Shown piece after piece: positions 8,495-17,281 of a stretch of DNA of 64,000 nt; position 1 is the stretch's first letter, and the number at the start of each line of letters is the position of its first letter. The DNA is from Streptomyces sp. CG 926. GTDB taxonomy: Bacteria > Actinomycetota > Actinomycetes > Streptomycetales > Streptomycetaceae. The stretch covers positions 1 through 64,000 of the forward strand of contig NZ_QGGZ01000005.1 in assembly GCF_003148825.1 (NCBI RefSeq), read 5' to 3'. Below the pieces are notes generated by a model. It was not told where the DNA came from. It made no database searches and worked only from the letters and a program-made list of their open reading frames with translations. The translations under genes and the position numbers were made by a program.

Positions 8495-8884
8495 CGCCCC
8501 TGTATGGGTAGTTCCGGAAGGCCCTTGCCCTACGGCAGGGGTTACGCACTATCTTCGCTGATGAAACCGCCGCCGTCGTCGACTTGACGGCTCTCTTTAC
8601 CCGATCTCGCGGCCCGCGCTTCGCTTCCGCGCTCTGACCTGGGCAGGGGCGGGGTGTGTGGGCGAGAACATGTGGTCACTCTGTGTATCACGAGGGGTGA
8701 CGTCGGACGCTGTTTTGTCGACTCGGCGTTCGGGGGGTGGGGTGAGGGGCCGCCGTTCGGAGCAGTGGTTGGCGTGTCGTTGGGCCGACCCGCCGACATG
8801 CGTCGGATGGTCCTTCCGTCGTTTCATCGGCGCGCGGGGGTGTGGCGGGCCGGGTTGTCAGTGGGGTGCGGCAGGCTGGGGAGC
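8495..8884. other. Intergenic promoter region, divergent genes
   Basis: 390 bases between the secretion-like operon (minus) and the YunG-hydrolase gene (plus). It must hold the promoters of both. A short hairpin (CCCTTGCC...GGCAGGGG) at about 8521-8537 lies just upstream of the operon start. I see no convincing gene or known operator in the rest. Confidence 0.5.
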
Positions 8885-10039
8885 ATGACGACTCCATGGA
8901 CTCTCGCGGACCTCGAGGCGGCCATCCGGGCGGGATGGTCGGCCGAGACCTGTGAGCCCTCCGACATCACGAAGATCCCTTGGACTCCGGAGAACCCGGG
9001 CTGGGGGCACTGTGACATCACGGCTCTCGTGGTGCAGGACCTCGTGGGTGGGGACCTGGTGCTGGGCGAGGTGTTCCATGACGGCCGGCAGGAGGGTTAC
9101 CACTGGTGGAACCTGCTGTCCGAGGGTGTCCTCATCGATCTGACGCGGGAACAGTTCCGGCGGGGGGAGACGGTCACGCCGGGGCGGATCGTGAAGCGGC
9201 CGCCGGGGCGGTTGCGCAGGCGGTGGGAGGAGTACCAGCTGCTGCGGCAGCGGGTCATCGACAAGCTGGGGCCGTTGCCGGGCGTGATGGTGACCCAGGA
9301 CGGGCGGCGGCTCGCCTATACGGACTTCGGCGGGCCGGGGGCGCCGCTGCTGGCGCTGCACGGGCACTTCGAGGCGGGGGCGAGCGCCTTCGAGCGGCTG
9401 GCCCAGGAGGTGGGTCCGGCGTGGCGGGTGATCGCCCTGGACCAGCGGGGGCACGGGAGGTCCGACCGGGCGGCGGAGTACTCGCGGGACGGGTACGTGG
9501 CGGACGCCGCCGCGCTGCTGGAGCAGCTGGGGCTGGGGCCGGCGGTGGTACTGGGGCACTCGCTGGGCGGCGTCAACGCGTACCAGCTCGCGGCGCGGCG
9601 GCCGGATCTGGTGCGGGCGGTGGTCGTCGAGGACATCGGGGCGGTGGTCGACGGTGATCTGTCGTTCGTGCGGGAGTGGCCGAGGCGGGCGGGGTCCCGG
9701 GCCGGGTTCCTGGCGGGGGTGGGGAGCTCGGCGCCGTTCCTGGAGCGGTCGCTGCAGGAGTACCCGGACGGGTGGGGGACCGTGTTCGAGGTGGAGGACA
9801 TGGTGGAGTCCCAGCGGGGGCTGAACGGGGACCACTGGGGGGACTGGCTGGGGGTGGGGAAGCCGACGCTGCTGGTGCGGGGGGATCGGAGCGGGGTGTT
9901 GTCGGCGGAGCACGCGCGGGAGATGACGGTGCGGAGGGCGGGGGTGCGGTTGGTGGAGTTGCCGGCGGGGCATTCGGTGCGGGTGGGGGACCCGGAGGGG
10001 TTCTTCGCTGCCGTGCGGGGGTTTTTGGCGCGGGTGTGA
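8885..10039 (+). CDS. YunG-domain / alpha-beta hydrolase fusion
   Basis: 384 residues with two parts. Residues about 5-118 resemble the YunG family: GHCDITALVVQDLVGG near 41-56, HWWNLLSEGVLIDLT at 73-87, then EQF. Residues 130-384 are an alpha/beta hydrolase with HG oxyanion region (159), RGHGRSD (188-194), nucleophile elbow GHSLGG (224-229, Ser226) and a late His in LPAGHSVRVGD. The substrate is unknown. The hydrolase half closely resembles the separate hydrolase at 32055-32837. ATG 8885 starts the YunG part exactly; longer upstream reading has no domain. Confidence 0.85.
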   Translation: MTTPWTLADLEAAIRAGWSAETCEPSDITKIPWTPENPGWGHCDITALVVQDLVGGDLVLGEVFHDGRQEGYHWWNLLSEGVLIDLTREQFRRGETVTPGRIVKRPPGRLRRRWEEYQLLRQRVIDKLGPLPGVMVTQDGRRLAYTDFGGPGAPLLALHGHFEAGASAFERLAQEVGPAWRVIALDQRGHGRSDRAAEYSRDGYVADAAALLEQLGLGPAVVLGHSLGGVNAYQLAARRPDLVRAVVVEDIGAVVDGDLSFVREWPRRAGSRAGFLAGVGSSAPFLERSLQEYPDGWGTVFEVEDMVESQRGLNGDHWGDWLGVGKPTLLVRGDRSGVLSAEHAREMTVRRAGVRLVELPAGHSVRVGDPEGFFAAVRGFLARV

Positions 10040-10070
10040 GGTGTGGGCGTGCCGGGGCCGGGCGGGTGCG

Positions 10071-10126
10071 GCGCCGTTGCTGGGGCTCCGCCCCAGACCC
10101 CGCGCCTCAAACGCCGGCGGGGCTGG
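10071..10126. repeat. Dispersed intergenic repeat, full unit
   Basis: Unit containing the hairpin GGGGCTCCGCCCC, then AGACCCCGCGCCTCAAACGC and CGGCGGGGCTGG. It follows the stop of the hydrolase gene by about 30 bases. Fragments of the 3' part (GCCGGCGGGGCTGG) recur up to 10200. A nearly identical copy is at 18550. It may act as a terminator or mRNA end. Confidence 0.8.
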
Positions 10127-10253
10127 AAGTGCGCGGGGCTGGAAGTGTGCGGGGCCGGAAGAGTGCCTCGAGTGCCGGCGGGGCTGGGAGTGTGCGGGGT
10201 TGGAAGGGCGCCTTGAGCGTCGGTATGGCCGGGCGTTCGGCTGGGGCGGTGGG

Positions 10254-11099
10254 TCAGGTCCAGTGGGTGGGGCGGGTGAGGGTCGGGGGGATTCGGGTGG
10301 TCGGGTCGCCTTGGGCCGCGTTCAGTTGGGGCTGGGTGAGGAAGACGGCTTCGCGTAGGTCCGCGCCGCGCAGGTCTGTGTCGCGGAGGTCCGCGCCGAT
10401 CAGGTCGGCCGTGCGGAGGTCGGCGCGGGTGAGGTCGGCGGCGATCAGGTAGGCGCCGCGGAGGTTCGCGCCGCGGAGGTCGGCTCCGGAGAGGCGGGCG
10501 CCCATCAGGTCGGCGCCGCGGTGGTTCTTCTTGCGGCCCGGCACCTTCGCCCGTACGAGTTCGCTGGTCTTCAGGAGCAGGGTGTTGATCCGTTGCCGGA
10601 GTTCGCCGACGTCGAGGTCGGTGGTCAGGGCCTGGGCGTCGGCCCGGGTCCATTCCTCGGTCTCCGCGAGGGCTCGGCGCAGGTCCGCGTGGATCGGGGT
10701 GGCGGCCGGGAGGGTCAGGGCCTCGCTGACGTAGAAGAGCAGCTCGTGCAGGTGCCGCAGTACCGGGAAGACCTCGAACATCTGGCGGGCGGTGCCGGGG
10801 TGGGTGCGCCAGTCGCGGCCGCCGAAGGTGACCTGGGAGACCTGCTGGCCCGCGCCGAAGCAGTCGAAGACGGTGCAGCCCTGGAAGCCCTTGTCGCGCA
10901 GCCGGGTGTGGATGCCGCAGCGGAAGTCCTGCTGGAGGTTGCCGCAGGGGGTGCCGGCGGGCTTGTTCACCGCGAAGTCGTTGGACTTGGCGAAGGGGAG
11001 GGCCACGCAGCAGAGCGCGAAGCAGTTCGCGCAGTCGGCCTGCAGGACCGGCAGGGGGGCGGGGGCGGGGGTGGCGGGGCTACTGGGCACGTCGTCCAT
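10254..11099 (-). CDS. Cys-rich pentapeptide repeat protein
   Basis: 281 residues. The N-terminal third holds a cysteine cluster (CANCFALCC near residue 24, then [13 protein letters not shown] and [10 protein letters not shown]) that looks like a metal or Fe-S binding module. The middle is helical. The C-terminal third has about twelve consecutive A(D/N)LRxADL-type pentapeptides (roughly residues 197-262), which fold as a right-handed beta helix. Some pentapeptide proteins bind partners by mimicking DNA; nothing here proves that role. Start ATG 11099 is chosen because it directly precedes the conserved part. Divergent from the LysE gene. Confidence 0.85.
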   Translation of the reverse strand: MDDVPSSPATPAPAPLPVLQADCANCFALCCVALPFAKSNDFAVNKPAGTPCGNLQQDFRCGIHTRLRDKGFQGCTVFDCFGAGQQVSQVTFGGRDWRTHPGTARQMFEVFPVLRHLHELLFYVSEALTLPAATPIHADLRRALAETEEWTRADAQALTTDLDVGELRQRINTLLLKTSELVRAKVPGRKKNHRGADLMGARLSGADLRGANLRGAYLIAADLTRADLRTADLIGADLRDTDLRGADLREAVFLTQPQLNAAQGDPTTRIPPTLTRPTHWT

Positions 11100-11176
11100 T
11101 GTCGCTCGTCGGGTGCGTGGACCTGGGCTGTCCGGAATTGCTTGATCCACGGGGCGGTGGCGGTGAGCATCGCCGT

Positions 11177-11785
11177 ATGACAGAAGTGATCGCAGTCGCC
11201 GTCATCACCCTCCTCGCCGTGATCAGTCCCGGCGCCGATTTCGCCATGGTGGTCCGTAACAGCTATCTCTACGGGCGGCCCACCGGGCTGTTCGCCGCCG
11301 CCGGGGTCGCGGCCGGTGTGCTGGTCCACGTCTCCTACACGATGCTCGGGGTCGGTCTGCTGATCGCCTCCTCCACCGCGCTGTTCACCGCGATCAAGCT
11401 GGCGGGTGCGGCCTATCTGGTGTGGATCGGGATACGTACCTTCCGGGCGCGGGCCGAGTTGACCGTGGACCTGGAGTCGAAGCCGCAGCTGACCCGGCTG
11501 GGGGCGATGCGGTCGGGCTTCCTGACCAATGTGCTCAATCCGAAGACGACGCTGTTCGTGGTGTCGACCTTCACGCAGGTGGTGAATCCGCAGACGCCCG
11601 TGTGGCAGCAGGTGGGCTACGGGTTGTTCATGTCGGCGGCGCATCTGGGCTGGTTCGGGGCGGTGGCGCTGTTCTTCTCCGTGTCGCGGCTGCGTGATCG
11701 GATGCTGAAGGCGCAGAAGGCGCTGAACCGGGCCATCGGGTCGGTGCTGGTGGGGCTGGGGGTGGGTCTGGGGTTCGCCCGCTGA
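11177..11785 (+). CDS. LysE/RhtB family exporter
   Basis: 202-residue inner-membrane protein of the LysE/RhtB superfamily that exports amino acids or related small molecules. It has about six hydrophobic segments. The family motif region [19 protein letters not shown] is at 14-32, and [18 protein letters not shown] follows near 110-127. The length is typical. The substrate cannot be told from sequence. It lies divergent from the pentapeptide gene with a gap of about 77 bases. Confidence 0.92.
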   Translation: MTEVIAVAVITLLAVISPGADFAMVVRNSYLYGRPTGLFAAAGVAAGVLVHVSYTMLGVGLLIASSTALFTAIKLAGAAYLVWIGIRTFRARAELTVDLESKPQLTRLGAMRSGFLTNVLNPKTTLFVVSTFTQVVNPQTPVWQQVGYGLFMSAAHLGWFGAVALFFSVSRLRDRMLKAQKALNRAIGSVLVGLGVGLGFAR

Positions 11786-11836
11786 GCCGGTTCCGGGGGC
11801 TGGTGGCCCGGGTTACCTGTCGGTAGCGTGGCCGGT

Positions 11837-12640
11837 ATGGGTGCTGCGGAGGGGTACGAGGGATTCTTCGAGCGGGTCGACGCCGGGCGGTTCCTGGCCA
11901 CCGAGTACACGCGGGGGCCGTGGGATCCGGGGGCGCAGCACGCCGGGCCGCCGGCCGCGCTGCTCGGGCGGGCCGTCGAGGAGCGGCCGGGTGCGCGTAC
12001 GGACATGCGGATCGCCCGGATCACGTACGAGATCCTGCGCCCGGTGCCGATCGGCGAGCTGGAGATCACCACCGGTGTGCTGCGGGCCGGGCGTGGGACC
12101 GAGGTGGTCGAGGCGGCCCTCGCGCCGGCGGGCGGCGTCCCCGTGATGCTGGCGCGGGCCCTGCGGATCCGGGTCGCGGACGAGGCCGTACCGGCCGTGG
12201 TCCCGGGGCCGCAGCTGCCGCCGCCCGGCGAGGTGGAGGTGACGCCGTTCTTCCCGGTGCCGTGGGAGACCGGTTACCACTCGGCCATGGAGACCCGGTT
12301 CACCGAGGGAGCCTTCGTCGAGCTGGGTCCTGGCACCTGCTGGATGCGGATGAAGGTGCCCCTCGTCGCCGGGGAGGAGCCCCGGCCGCTGGACCGGGTG
12401 CTGATCGCCGCCGATTCGGGGAACGGGATCAGTTCGGTGATGGACTTCGGGCGGTACGTGTTCGTCAACGGTGACCTGACCGTGCACCTGCACCGCCATC
12501 CGGTGGGCGAGTGGGCGTGCGTGGAGGCCCGTACGAGTGTGGACGCGGCCGGGATCGGCCTCGCGGACGCGCGGTTGCACGACGAGAAGGGGCCCATCGG
12601 GCGCAGCGCGCAGAGTTTGTTCGTGGCTCCGCGGCCGTAG
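11837..12640 (+). CDS. TesB-like double hot-dog thioesterase family protein
   Basis: 267 residues. The N-terminus has the acyl-CoA thioesterase/acyl-ACP type motif QHAGPPAALLGRAVE (about 35-49). The second half repeats the hot-dog pattern, ending VEARTSVDAAGIGLADARLHD and GRSAQSLFV, the TesB-like signature with DxxG-x-G. Likely a fatty acyl-CoA thioesterase or related enzyme; the substrate is unknown. ATG 11837 is used; an in-frame GTG nine bases earlier is possible. It follows the exporter by 51 bases and may share its transcript. Confidence 0.82.
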   Translation: MGAAEGYEGFFERVDAGRFLATEYTRGPWDPGAQHAGPPAALLGRAVEERPGARTDMRIARITYEILRPVPIGELEITTGVLRAGRGTEVVEAALAPAGGVPVMLARALRIRVADEAVPAVVPGPQLPPPGEVEVTPFFPVPWETGYHSAMETRFTEGAFVELGPGTCWMRMKVPLVAGEEPRPLDRVLIAADSGNGISSVMDFGRYVFVNGDLTVHLHRHPVGEWACVEARTSVDAAGIGLADARLHDEKGPIGRSAQSLFVAPRP

Positions 12641-12720
12641 CCGGATCTCGGCCGCTTTCCAACCGCTCTCCGGTCAACCCGCCTTCGTCCGGCGGAAGTC
12701 GGTGTGGCAGGCTCGGGGCG

Positions 12721-14433
12721 GTGGAGGCCCTGAGAGACGTCGACCCCGCGCAGATCGGGGCGCATGCGCTGTTGGCCCGGCTCGGCGCCGGCGGGATGGG
12801 GCAGGTGTATCTGGCGCGGTCGCCGGGTGGGCGGCTCGTCGCGGTGAAGGTGATCCGGGACGAGATCACCGGGCATCCGGAGGCGTTGGCCCGGTTCCGG
12901 CGTGAGGCCGAGACCGTGCGCGCGGTGCGGTCGGCGTACACGGCGAACCTGATCGACGCCTCGCTGGCAGGGGCGCCGTACTGGCTGGCGACCGAGTACG
13001 TGGCGGGCCCGACGCTCGGTCGTGCCGTCGCGGAGCGGGGCGGCCTGCCCGCGGACACCTGTCGGCGGCTGTTCGCGGCGCTGGCGGAGGGGCTCGCGAG
13101 CGTGCACGCGTACGGGGTGACGCACCGGGACCTCAAGCCGCAGAACGTCGTGCTGGGTGCGCAGGGGCCGCAGCTCATCGACTTCGGCATCGCGCGGGGT
13201 GTGGGCGAGACGGCTCTCACCCAGGACGGGCAGGCCCCGGGGACGCCGGGGTACACCGCGCCCGAGGTGCTGCTGGGTGCGGAGGCCGGGGCCGCGGCGG
13301 ACGTGTTCGCGCTGGGTGCGACCCTCGCGTACGCGGCGACCGGGCGGCCGCCGTTCGGTACGGGTGCGGCGACGACGGTGAGCTATCGGTCGGTGCACGA
13401 GCCGGTCGACGTGGCCGGGGTGGAGCCGGGGCTGGCGGGCCTGATCGAGGCGTGCGTGGCGAAGGACCCGGCGGTGCGGCCCGGTCCGGGTGAGGTCATC
13501 GCCCGGTGCGGGGTGCGGGACGCGTTGATCGACGATCCGGTGTACCTCGGGCTCGGTGCGCTGGGTGAGGCGATACCGGTGCACGAGATGCGGACGCAGG
13601 GGCCGGGGTTGGTGCACGGCTACACCCCGACCCAGGGCGTGGCCGGCGCCGCGGTCACGGCCCCGCCGGGGCGCGGGCGGATGCGTGGTAGGGGGATGTG
13701 GGTGGCCGCCGGGGTCGTGTCGGCCGTGGTGGTCGGGGCCTTGGTGGTGTGGAAGTTGCCGCCGGGGGGCTTGGGGGGCTCGGGAGGTCCGGGGGGTGGG
13801 GACGATCGGGCCGGCGGGCGGGAAACGGGCCGGAGCCCCGCCGCGCAGGCACCCGCCGGGCAGACGCCCGCCGGGCAGGTTCCCGCCGTACCGACGCCTG
13901 CGGTGAAGTCCCCGGCCGGTCCGCCCACGTACATCAGGCAGACCGAGCCCAACCTGGACGACTACAACCCCGTCCACCGCACCTGTGCCCGGACCGGTGG
14001 TGGGGACGGCCTGCTGGATTTCCAGACCTCGATGCCCAGGACCCTGGACGACCCACAGCTGAAGTCGGGGAAGGTGACGATCTCGTTCCGGGTCAAGAAC
14101 GCGCTCCCCGACGCGTCCCCGTACTACGTGGCCGTCGTCGTGAAGCCGCAGCACGAGGTCGACGAGAACGGCCGGTCCACCGCGGTGACCGACAATCGCC
14201 AGCTCGGGTTCGTTGCCAAGGCCCAGGACCTGTACGAAGGTGACGAGGTGGAGTGGAAGTCCGTCACGTACCCGGACGACTTCTCCATGGAGCTGAACGG
14301 AAAGACCGTCAAGGCGCCTTTGCTGGCGCAGGATCCCGGCGGGTGGACGGTGGTGTTCCGGCACGCCGTCTCGGATACGGAACACACGACGTTGGTCTGC
14401 GACGGCTTCGACAGCGGGCCGCAAAAGGGATAA
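12721..14433 (+). CDS. Membrane Ser/Thr protein kinase (PASTA-less)
   Basis: 570 residues. The kinase domain (about 12-270) has Gly-rich loop LGAGGMGQVYLA (21-32), catalytic Lys43 in VAVKV, HRDLKPQN (135-142), DFG (154-156) and the APE motif APEV. One membrane segment at about 326-344 follows, then a Gly/Pro-rich linker and an extracellular beta-rich domain (about 405-570) with two Cys, in place of PASTA repeats. The outer domain resembles small DUF4352-like sensor domains. GTG 12721 is the only start that places the kinase fold correctly; upstream frame is unrelated. The ligand of the outer domain is unknown. Confidence 0.92.
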   Translation: MEALRDVDPAQIGAHALLARLGAGGMGQVYLARSPGGRLVAVKVIRDEITGHPEALARFRREAETVRAVRSAYTANLIDASLAGAPYWLATEYVAGPTLGRAVAERGGLPADTCRRLFAALAEGLASVHAYGVTHRDLKPQNVVLGAQGPQLIDFGIARGVGETALTQDGQAPGTPGYTAPEVLLGAEAGAAADVFALGATLAYAATGRPPFGTGAATTVSYRSVHEPVDVAGVEPGLAGLIEACVAKDPAVRPGPGEVIARCGVRDALIDDPVYLGLGALGEAIPVHEMRTQGPGLVHGYTPTQGVAGAAVTAPPGRGRMRGRGMWVAAGVVSAVVVGALVVWKLPPGGLGGSGGPGGGDDRAGGRETGRSPAAQAPAGQTPAGQVPAVPTPAVKSPAGPPTYIRQTEPNLDDYNPVHRTCARTGGGDGLLDFQTSMPRTLDDPQLKSGKVTISFRVKNALPDASPYYVAVVVKPQHEVDENGRSTAVTDNRQLGFVAKAQDLYEGDEVEWKSVTYPDDFSMELNGKTVKAPLLAQDPGGWTVVFRHAVSDTEHTTLVCDGFDSGPQKG

Positions 14434-14491
14434 ATCCGACACGTCATGGTGAATCCCGGTGAAAGACCGGCCGATGGGGGAGGGTTGACGG

Positions 14492-15511
14492 GTGCGCAGA
14501 TTCTGGGTGATCGGCGGGATCAGCTTCGGAGCGTGTCTGTGCTTCGTGGCTCTCCTCGTGGTCGGCACGTACTCCGCCGCCGCGGGCATCGCGACCGCCG
14601 GTGGTCGGCAGGTCGGGCTGGCGAAGGGCGCCGTACCCGGGAAGTACCAGGCCCTGGTGCAGAAGTGGGGCGTTCTGTGCCCGACGCTGAGTCCGGCCGT
14701 CCTCGCCGCCCAGCTGTACTCGGAGAGCGGCTGGAACCCGAACATCGTCAGCCCCGCCGATGCGCGGGGCATCGCCCAGTTCATCCCCGGGACCTGGGCC
14801 ACGCACGGGATCGACGGGGACGGCGACGGCGACCGTGACATCTGGGACCCGAACGACGCCATTCCCTCGGCCGCTTCGTACGACTGCGAACTCGCGCGCT
14901 ATGTGAGCAAGGTGCCCGGAGACCCCGTCGCGAACATGCTGGCCGCCTACAACGCCGGCCCCGGCGCGGTGACGCAGCACCAGGGTGTGCCCCCGTTCCG
15001 CGAGACGCAGGGGTACGTGAAGGCCATCACCACGCTGGCCAAGAGCTTCGAACGGCCCGTCGGCCGGGTGGCGCCCTCGCAACAGGCCGCCGGGGCGATC
15101 TACTTCGCGCAGAAGCAGCTCGGCACGCCGTACCTGTGGGGCGGCAACGGGACGCCCGATCAGGACGGGCGGTTCGACTGTTCCGGGTTGACCAAGGCCG
15201 CGTACGAGACCGTGGGGATCGAGCTGCCGCGGGTGGCGAACGACCAGTACAACGCCGGTCCGCATCCTTCGCGGGATCAACTCCTGCCCGGTGACCTCGT
15301 CTTCTTCTCCGATGATCTGACGAACTCTCGGGAGATCCGGCACGTCGGGCTGTACGTGGGAGGCGGGTACATGATCAACGCCCCCTACACCGGCGCCGTG
15401 ATCCGGTTCGACAAGATCGACACCCCCGACTACTTCGGTGCGACGCGCGTGACCAAGGACGGCGCGGAGGCGCTTCCGGAGCGCACCGCCGCCGGTCGCG
15501 CGGCTTCGTAA
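14492..15511 (+). CDS. CwlT-like lytic transglycosylase / NlpC-P60 hydrolase
   Basis: 339 residues. An N-terminal membrane anchor (about 5-33) precedes a lysozyme/SLT-like domain (about 50-180) with catalytic Glu78 in SESGWNP and AYNAGPGAV. A C-terminal NlpC/P60 endopeptidase (about 195-325) has Cys230 in FDCSGLT and His284 in HVGLYVGGG. The two-domain order equals that of CwlT, the VirB1-like wall hydrolase of Gram-positive conjugation systems, so it probably opens peptidoglycan for the secretion-like operon at 1235-8494. Start GTG 14492 follows a GGGGGAGGG ribosome site at 14476-14484. Confidence 0.88.
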   Translation: MRRFWVIGGISFGACLCFVALLVVGTYSAAAGIATAGGRQVGLAKGAVPGKYQALVQKWGVLCPTLSPAVLAAQLYSESGWNPNIVSPADARGIAQFIPGTWATHGIDGDGDGDRDIWDPNDAIPSAASYDCELARYVSKVPGDPVANMLAAYNAGPGAVTQHQGVPPFRETQGYVKAITTLAKSFERPVGRVAPSQQAAGAIYFAQKQLGTPYLWGGNGTPDQDGRFDCSGLTKAAYETVGIELPRVANDQYNAGPHPSRDQLLPGDLVFFSDDLTNSREIRHVGLYVGGGYMINAPYTGAVIRFDKIDTPDYFGATRVTKDGAEALPERTAAGRAAS

Positions 15512-15661
15512 CTCACCGTAAGGCAAAGGCCCTGAGCTGCGACGATGAGTCACTCTTCGATAACGTTGGAGTGATCATTGCGTGGAGAATGGAACGTAGG
15601 AGCCAGAACGGGCGTTCCATGGGCGCGGGGGTTGGTCAAGTGGGGGTGGAGGGGCGCACAC

Positions 15662-16429
15662 ATGGGTGCGTTCCACAGGGGAACCACGGCAAGGGCAAGG
15701 GGCCGCGTCACCATGGCTGGACTCACAACAGGTGGGCCGAACGTGGATGTCAGCCTGCTGTACGAGGTCAACGGAGCGGCCCGGCATGCTCCGGCGTGGC
15801 TGGACCGGGTCGTGAGCCTGGTCGGGGAGTACGGGATCCTGCTGGCCCTGGTGCTCCTGGTCCTGTGGTGCTGGCGTGGTGCCCGCCGGCAGGACGAAGC
15901 CACCGCCGTCGAGTCCGTCGCCGCGCTCGTCTGGGCCCCGCTGGCCGCCGGGCTGGCGCTGCTCGTGAATGTGCCGCTGCGTGAATTCGTCGGGCGGCAG
16001 CGGCCGTTCCGCCAGCACGAGGGCCTGCAGGTGCTCGATCCCGCCTTCGGCTGGGGGCTCGGGCGCACCGAGTTCTCCTTCGTCAGCGGCCACACCACCC
16101 TCGCGATGGCCCTGGGCGTGGGCCTGTTCGTGGCGAACCGGAAGTTCGGCCTCCTGGGGATCGGGCTGGCCTTCGCCGAGGGCCTGTGCCGCGTCTACAT
16201 GGGCATCCACTACCCGACCGACGTCATCGGCGGCCTCGCGCTGGGCACCGCCGTGGTGCTCGTGCTCGCGCCGCTCGCGATGGCGGCGCTGACCCCGCTG
16301 GTGCGGGCGGTGGCCCGCTCCCGGCGCGGTGGCCGGCTCGTACGGGCCAAGCACCTCGCGCTGCCCCGGCCGGTCGGCCTCCCGCAGGCGCAGACCCCGC
16401 CCACGCACGAGAGCGACCTCGCGGCCTGA
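15662..16429 (+). CDS. PAP2 superfamily membrane phosphatase
   Basis: 255 residues with five to six membrane helices. The three acid phosphatase motifs are present: PLREFVGRQRPF (K/R-x6-RP), SFVSGHTTLAMA (SGH) and YMGIHYPTDVIGG (R/H with the second catalytic His). Family members dephosphorylate lipid phosphates such as undecaprenyl-PP or phosphatidic acid. ATG 15662 has GGAGG nine bases ahead; an internal ATG at 15713 is the alternative. The C-terminal 50 residues are basic and cytoplasmic. Confidence 0.9.
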   Translation: MGAFHRGTTARARGRVTMAGLTTGGPNVDVSLLYEVNGAARHAPAWLDRVVSLVGEYGILLALVLLVLWCWRGARRQDEATAVESVAALVWAPLAAGLALLVNVPLREFVGRQRPFRQHEGLQVLDPAFGWGLGRTEFSFVSGHTTLAMALGVGLFVANRKFGLLGIGLAFAEGLCRVYMGIHYPTDVIGGLALGTAVVLVLAPLAMAALTPLVRAVARSRRGGRLVRAKHLALPRPVGLPQAQTPPTHESDLAA

Positions 16430-16530
16430 CGCCGTTCGCGGCGGTACGGGGCCACGGTCGGGATCGGGGTCGGGTCGGGTCGGGATCGGATTCGCGGTCG
16501 GGATCGGGTCGATCGGGTCCACCGGGTCGA

Positions 16531-16638
16531 TCAGGTCTGCGCGTACGCGTTCCATACGGCGAGCAGCGCGGCCGCCAGCAGGCACAGCACCGCGGCCCCG
16601 AAGCACACCCGCACCGCCTTCGGTCGGGAGCGCCGCAT
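16531..16638 (-). CDS. 35-residue membrane peptide
   Basis: Short protein with a basic head (MRRSRPKAVR) and one hydrophobic helix ending in AYAQT. Its ATG overlaps the TGA of the 70-residue gene upstream, so it is likely made by coupled translation. I do not recognise the family. It may be an interaction partner of that upstream protein. Confidence 0.55.
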   Translation of the reverse strand: MRRSRPKAVRVCFGAAVLCLLAAALLAVWNAYAQT

Positions 16639-16850
16639 CAGGGATCGCCGCCGTCGGAGTCGCGGCGGTACCGGGAACGCAGCCACCAGCCGGTCGCCGC
16701 GGCCGCGGCCGAGGTGAGCCCGATGGCCAGGGCCACGTCGGCGGGGCTGTCCGCCGAGCCCACGGGTCGGGCCCAGGCCGCGGCGGCCGGGGCGGACACG
16801 ATGAGCAGGGCCCAGAGAAGGGTCGCGAGGCGGGCTGCGGAACCTGGCAT
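16638..16850 (-). CDS. Small two-helix membrane protein
   Basis: 70 residues with two hydrophobic stretches (about 7-27 and 38-57) and a charged, Arg/Asp-rich end (RSRYRRDSDGGDP). The family is unknown. Codon use fits a real gene: the third positions are strongly GC in this frame. It is followed by the overlapping 35-residue membrane peptide gene, so the pair may form a small membrane complex. Confidence 0.6.
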   Translation of the reverse strand: MPGSAARLATLLWALLIVSAPAAAAWARPVGSADSPADVALAIGLTSAAAAATGWWLRSRYRRDSDGGDP

Positions 16851-16933
16851 GAGTCAAGGGCATCCGCTGCGGCGCGCCCCGGCCAGCCGGGCCGTCCGAA
16901 CGGGCGAGCCCGGCCCGATCCGCAAGACACGCC

Positions 16934-17149
16934 CTAAGGGCTCGGGTGCCGGGCGGCGTCCTTGCGGGCCAGGTCGCGGGAGCGGCGGGCGGGGCCGTTC
17001 CAGCCGCACGTGCAGACGGCCAGGCAGAACGATCCGCGATCTGCGGTGGATGTGGTGTGGCCGGTCGGCGGCTCCGGCTGCGCGTGCGGTCTCGGGAGCG
17101 GCAGGGAGTCGAGCGGAGGGACCAGGGTCGCGTCGGTGTGCGGTTCCAC
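16934..17149 (-). CDS. Small CxCGW-type hypothetical protein
   Basis: 71 residues. The C-terminal half has CTCGWNGPARRSRDLARKDA, a pattern I have seen in small actinobacterial hypothetical proteins with a CxCGW core, possibly a metal-binding or zinc-ribbon-like fragment. The N-terminal half is Pro-rich and probably disordered. The start is GTG 17149. It sits alone between the membrane peptides and the lipoprotein gene. Function unknown. Confidence 0.55.
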   Translation of the reverse strand: MEPHTDATLVPPLDSLPLPRPHAQPEPPTGHTTSTADRGSFCLAVCTCGWNGPARRSRDLARKDAARHPSP

Positions 17150-17281
17150 AGGTCCACGGTACCGGGGCGGGCGGCGCGCGGGGGAGGGTGCGCCCCCGTG
17201 ACGGGAAACCGCGGACCTCGTTAAACGGAGCGGGTGGGGGCCTCGGGCAAGCAGCGGTCATGCGTTGGGGGTTGGCAGGCG

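Noticed and set aside
8542..8827. Small minus-strand open frames upstream of the VirB2-like gene
   Set aside because: Pro/Arg/Thr-rich translations, no ribosome sites, and they overlap the promoter region expected for the operon.
14443..14490. Cobalamin-riboswitch-like piece (GAATCCCGGTGAAAGACCGG) ahead of the CwlT-like gene
   Set aside because: Only a short hairpin-like match; the B12 box and the rest of the riboswitch are absent, and the gene has no link to cobalamin.
12274..14862. Long open frame on the minus strand opposite the Ser/Thr kinase gene
   Set aside because: It is antisense to a clear kinase gene, has Pro/Arg/Gly-rich nonsense composition and no domains; long antisense frames are common at this GC content.
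16450..16530. GC-rich simple repeat (GGGTCGGGATCG units) as a gene or element
   Set aside because: Low-complexity DNA without frame, structure or similarity to the dispersed repeat family.
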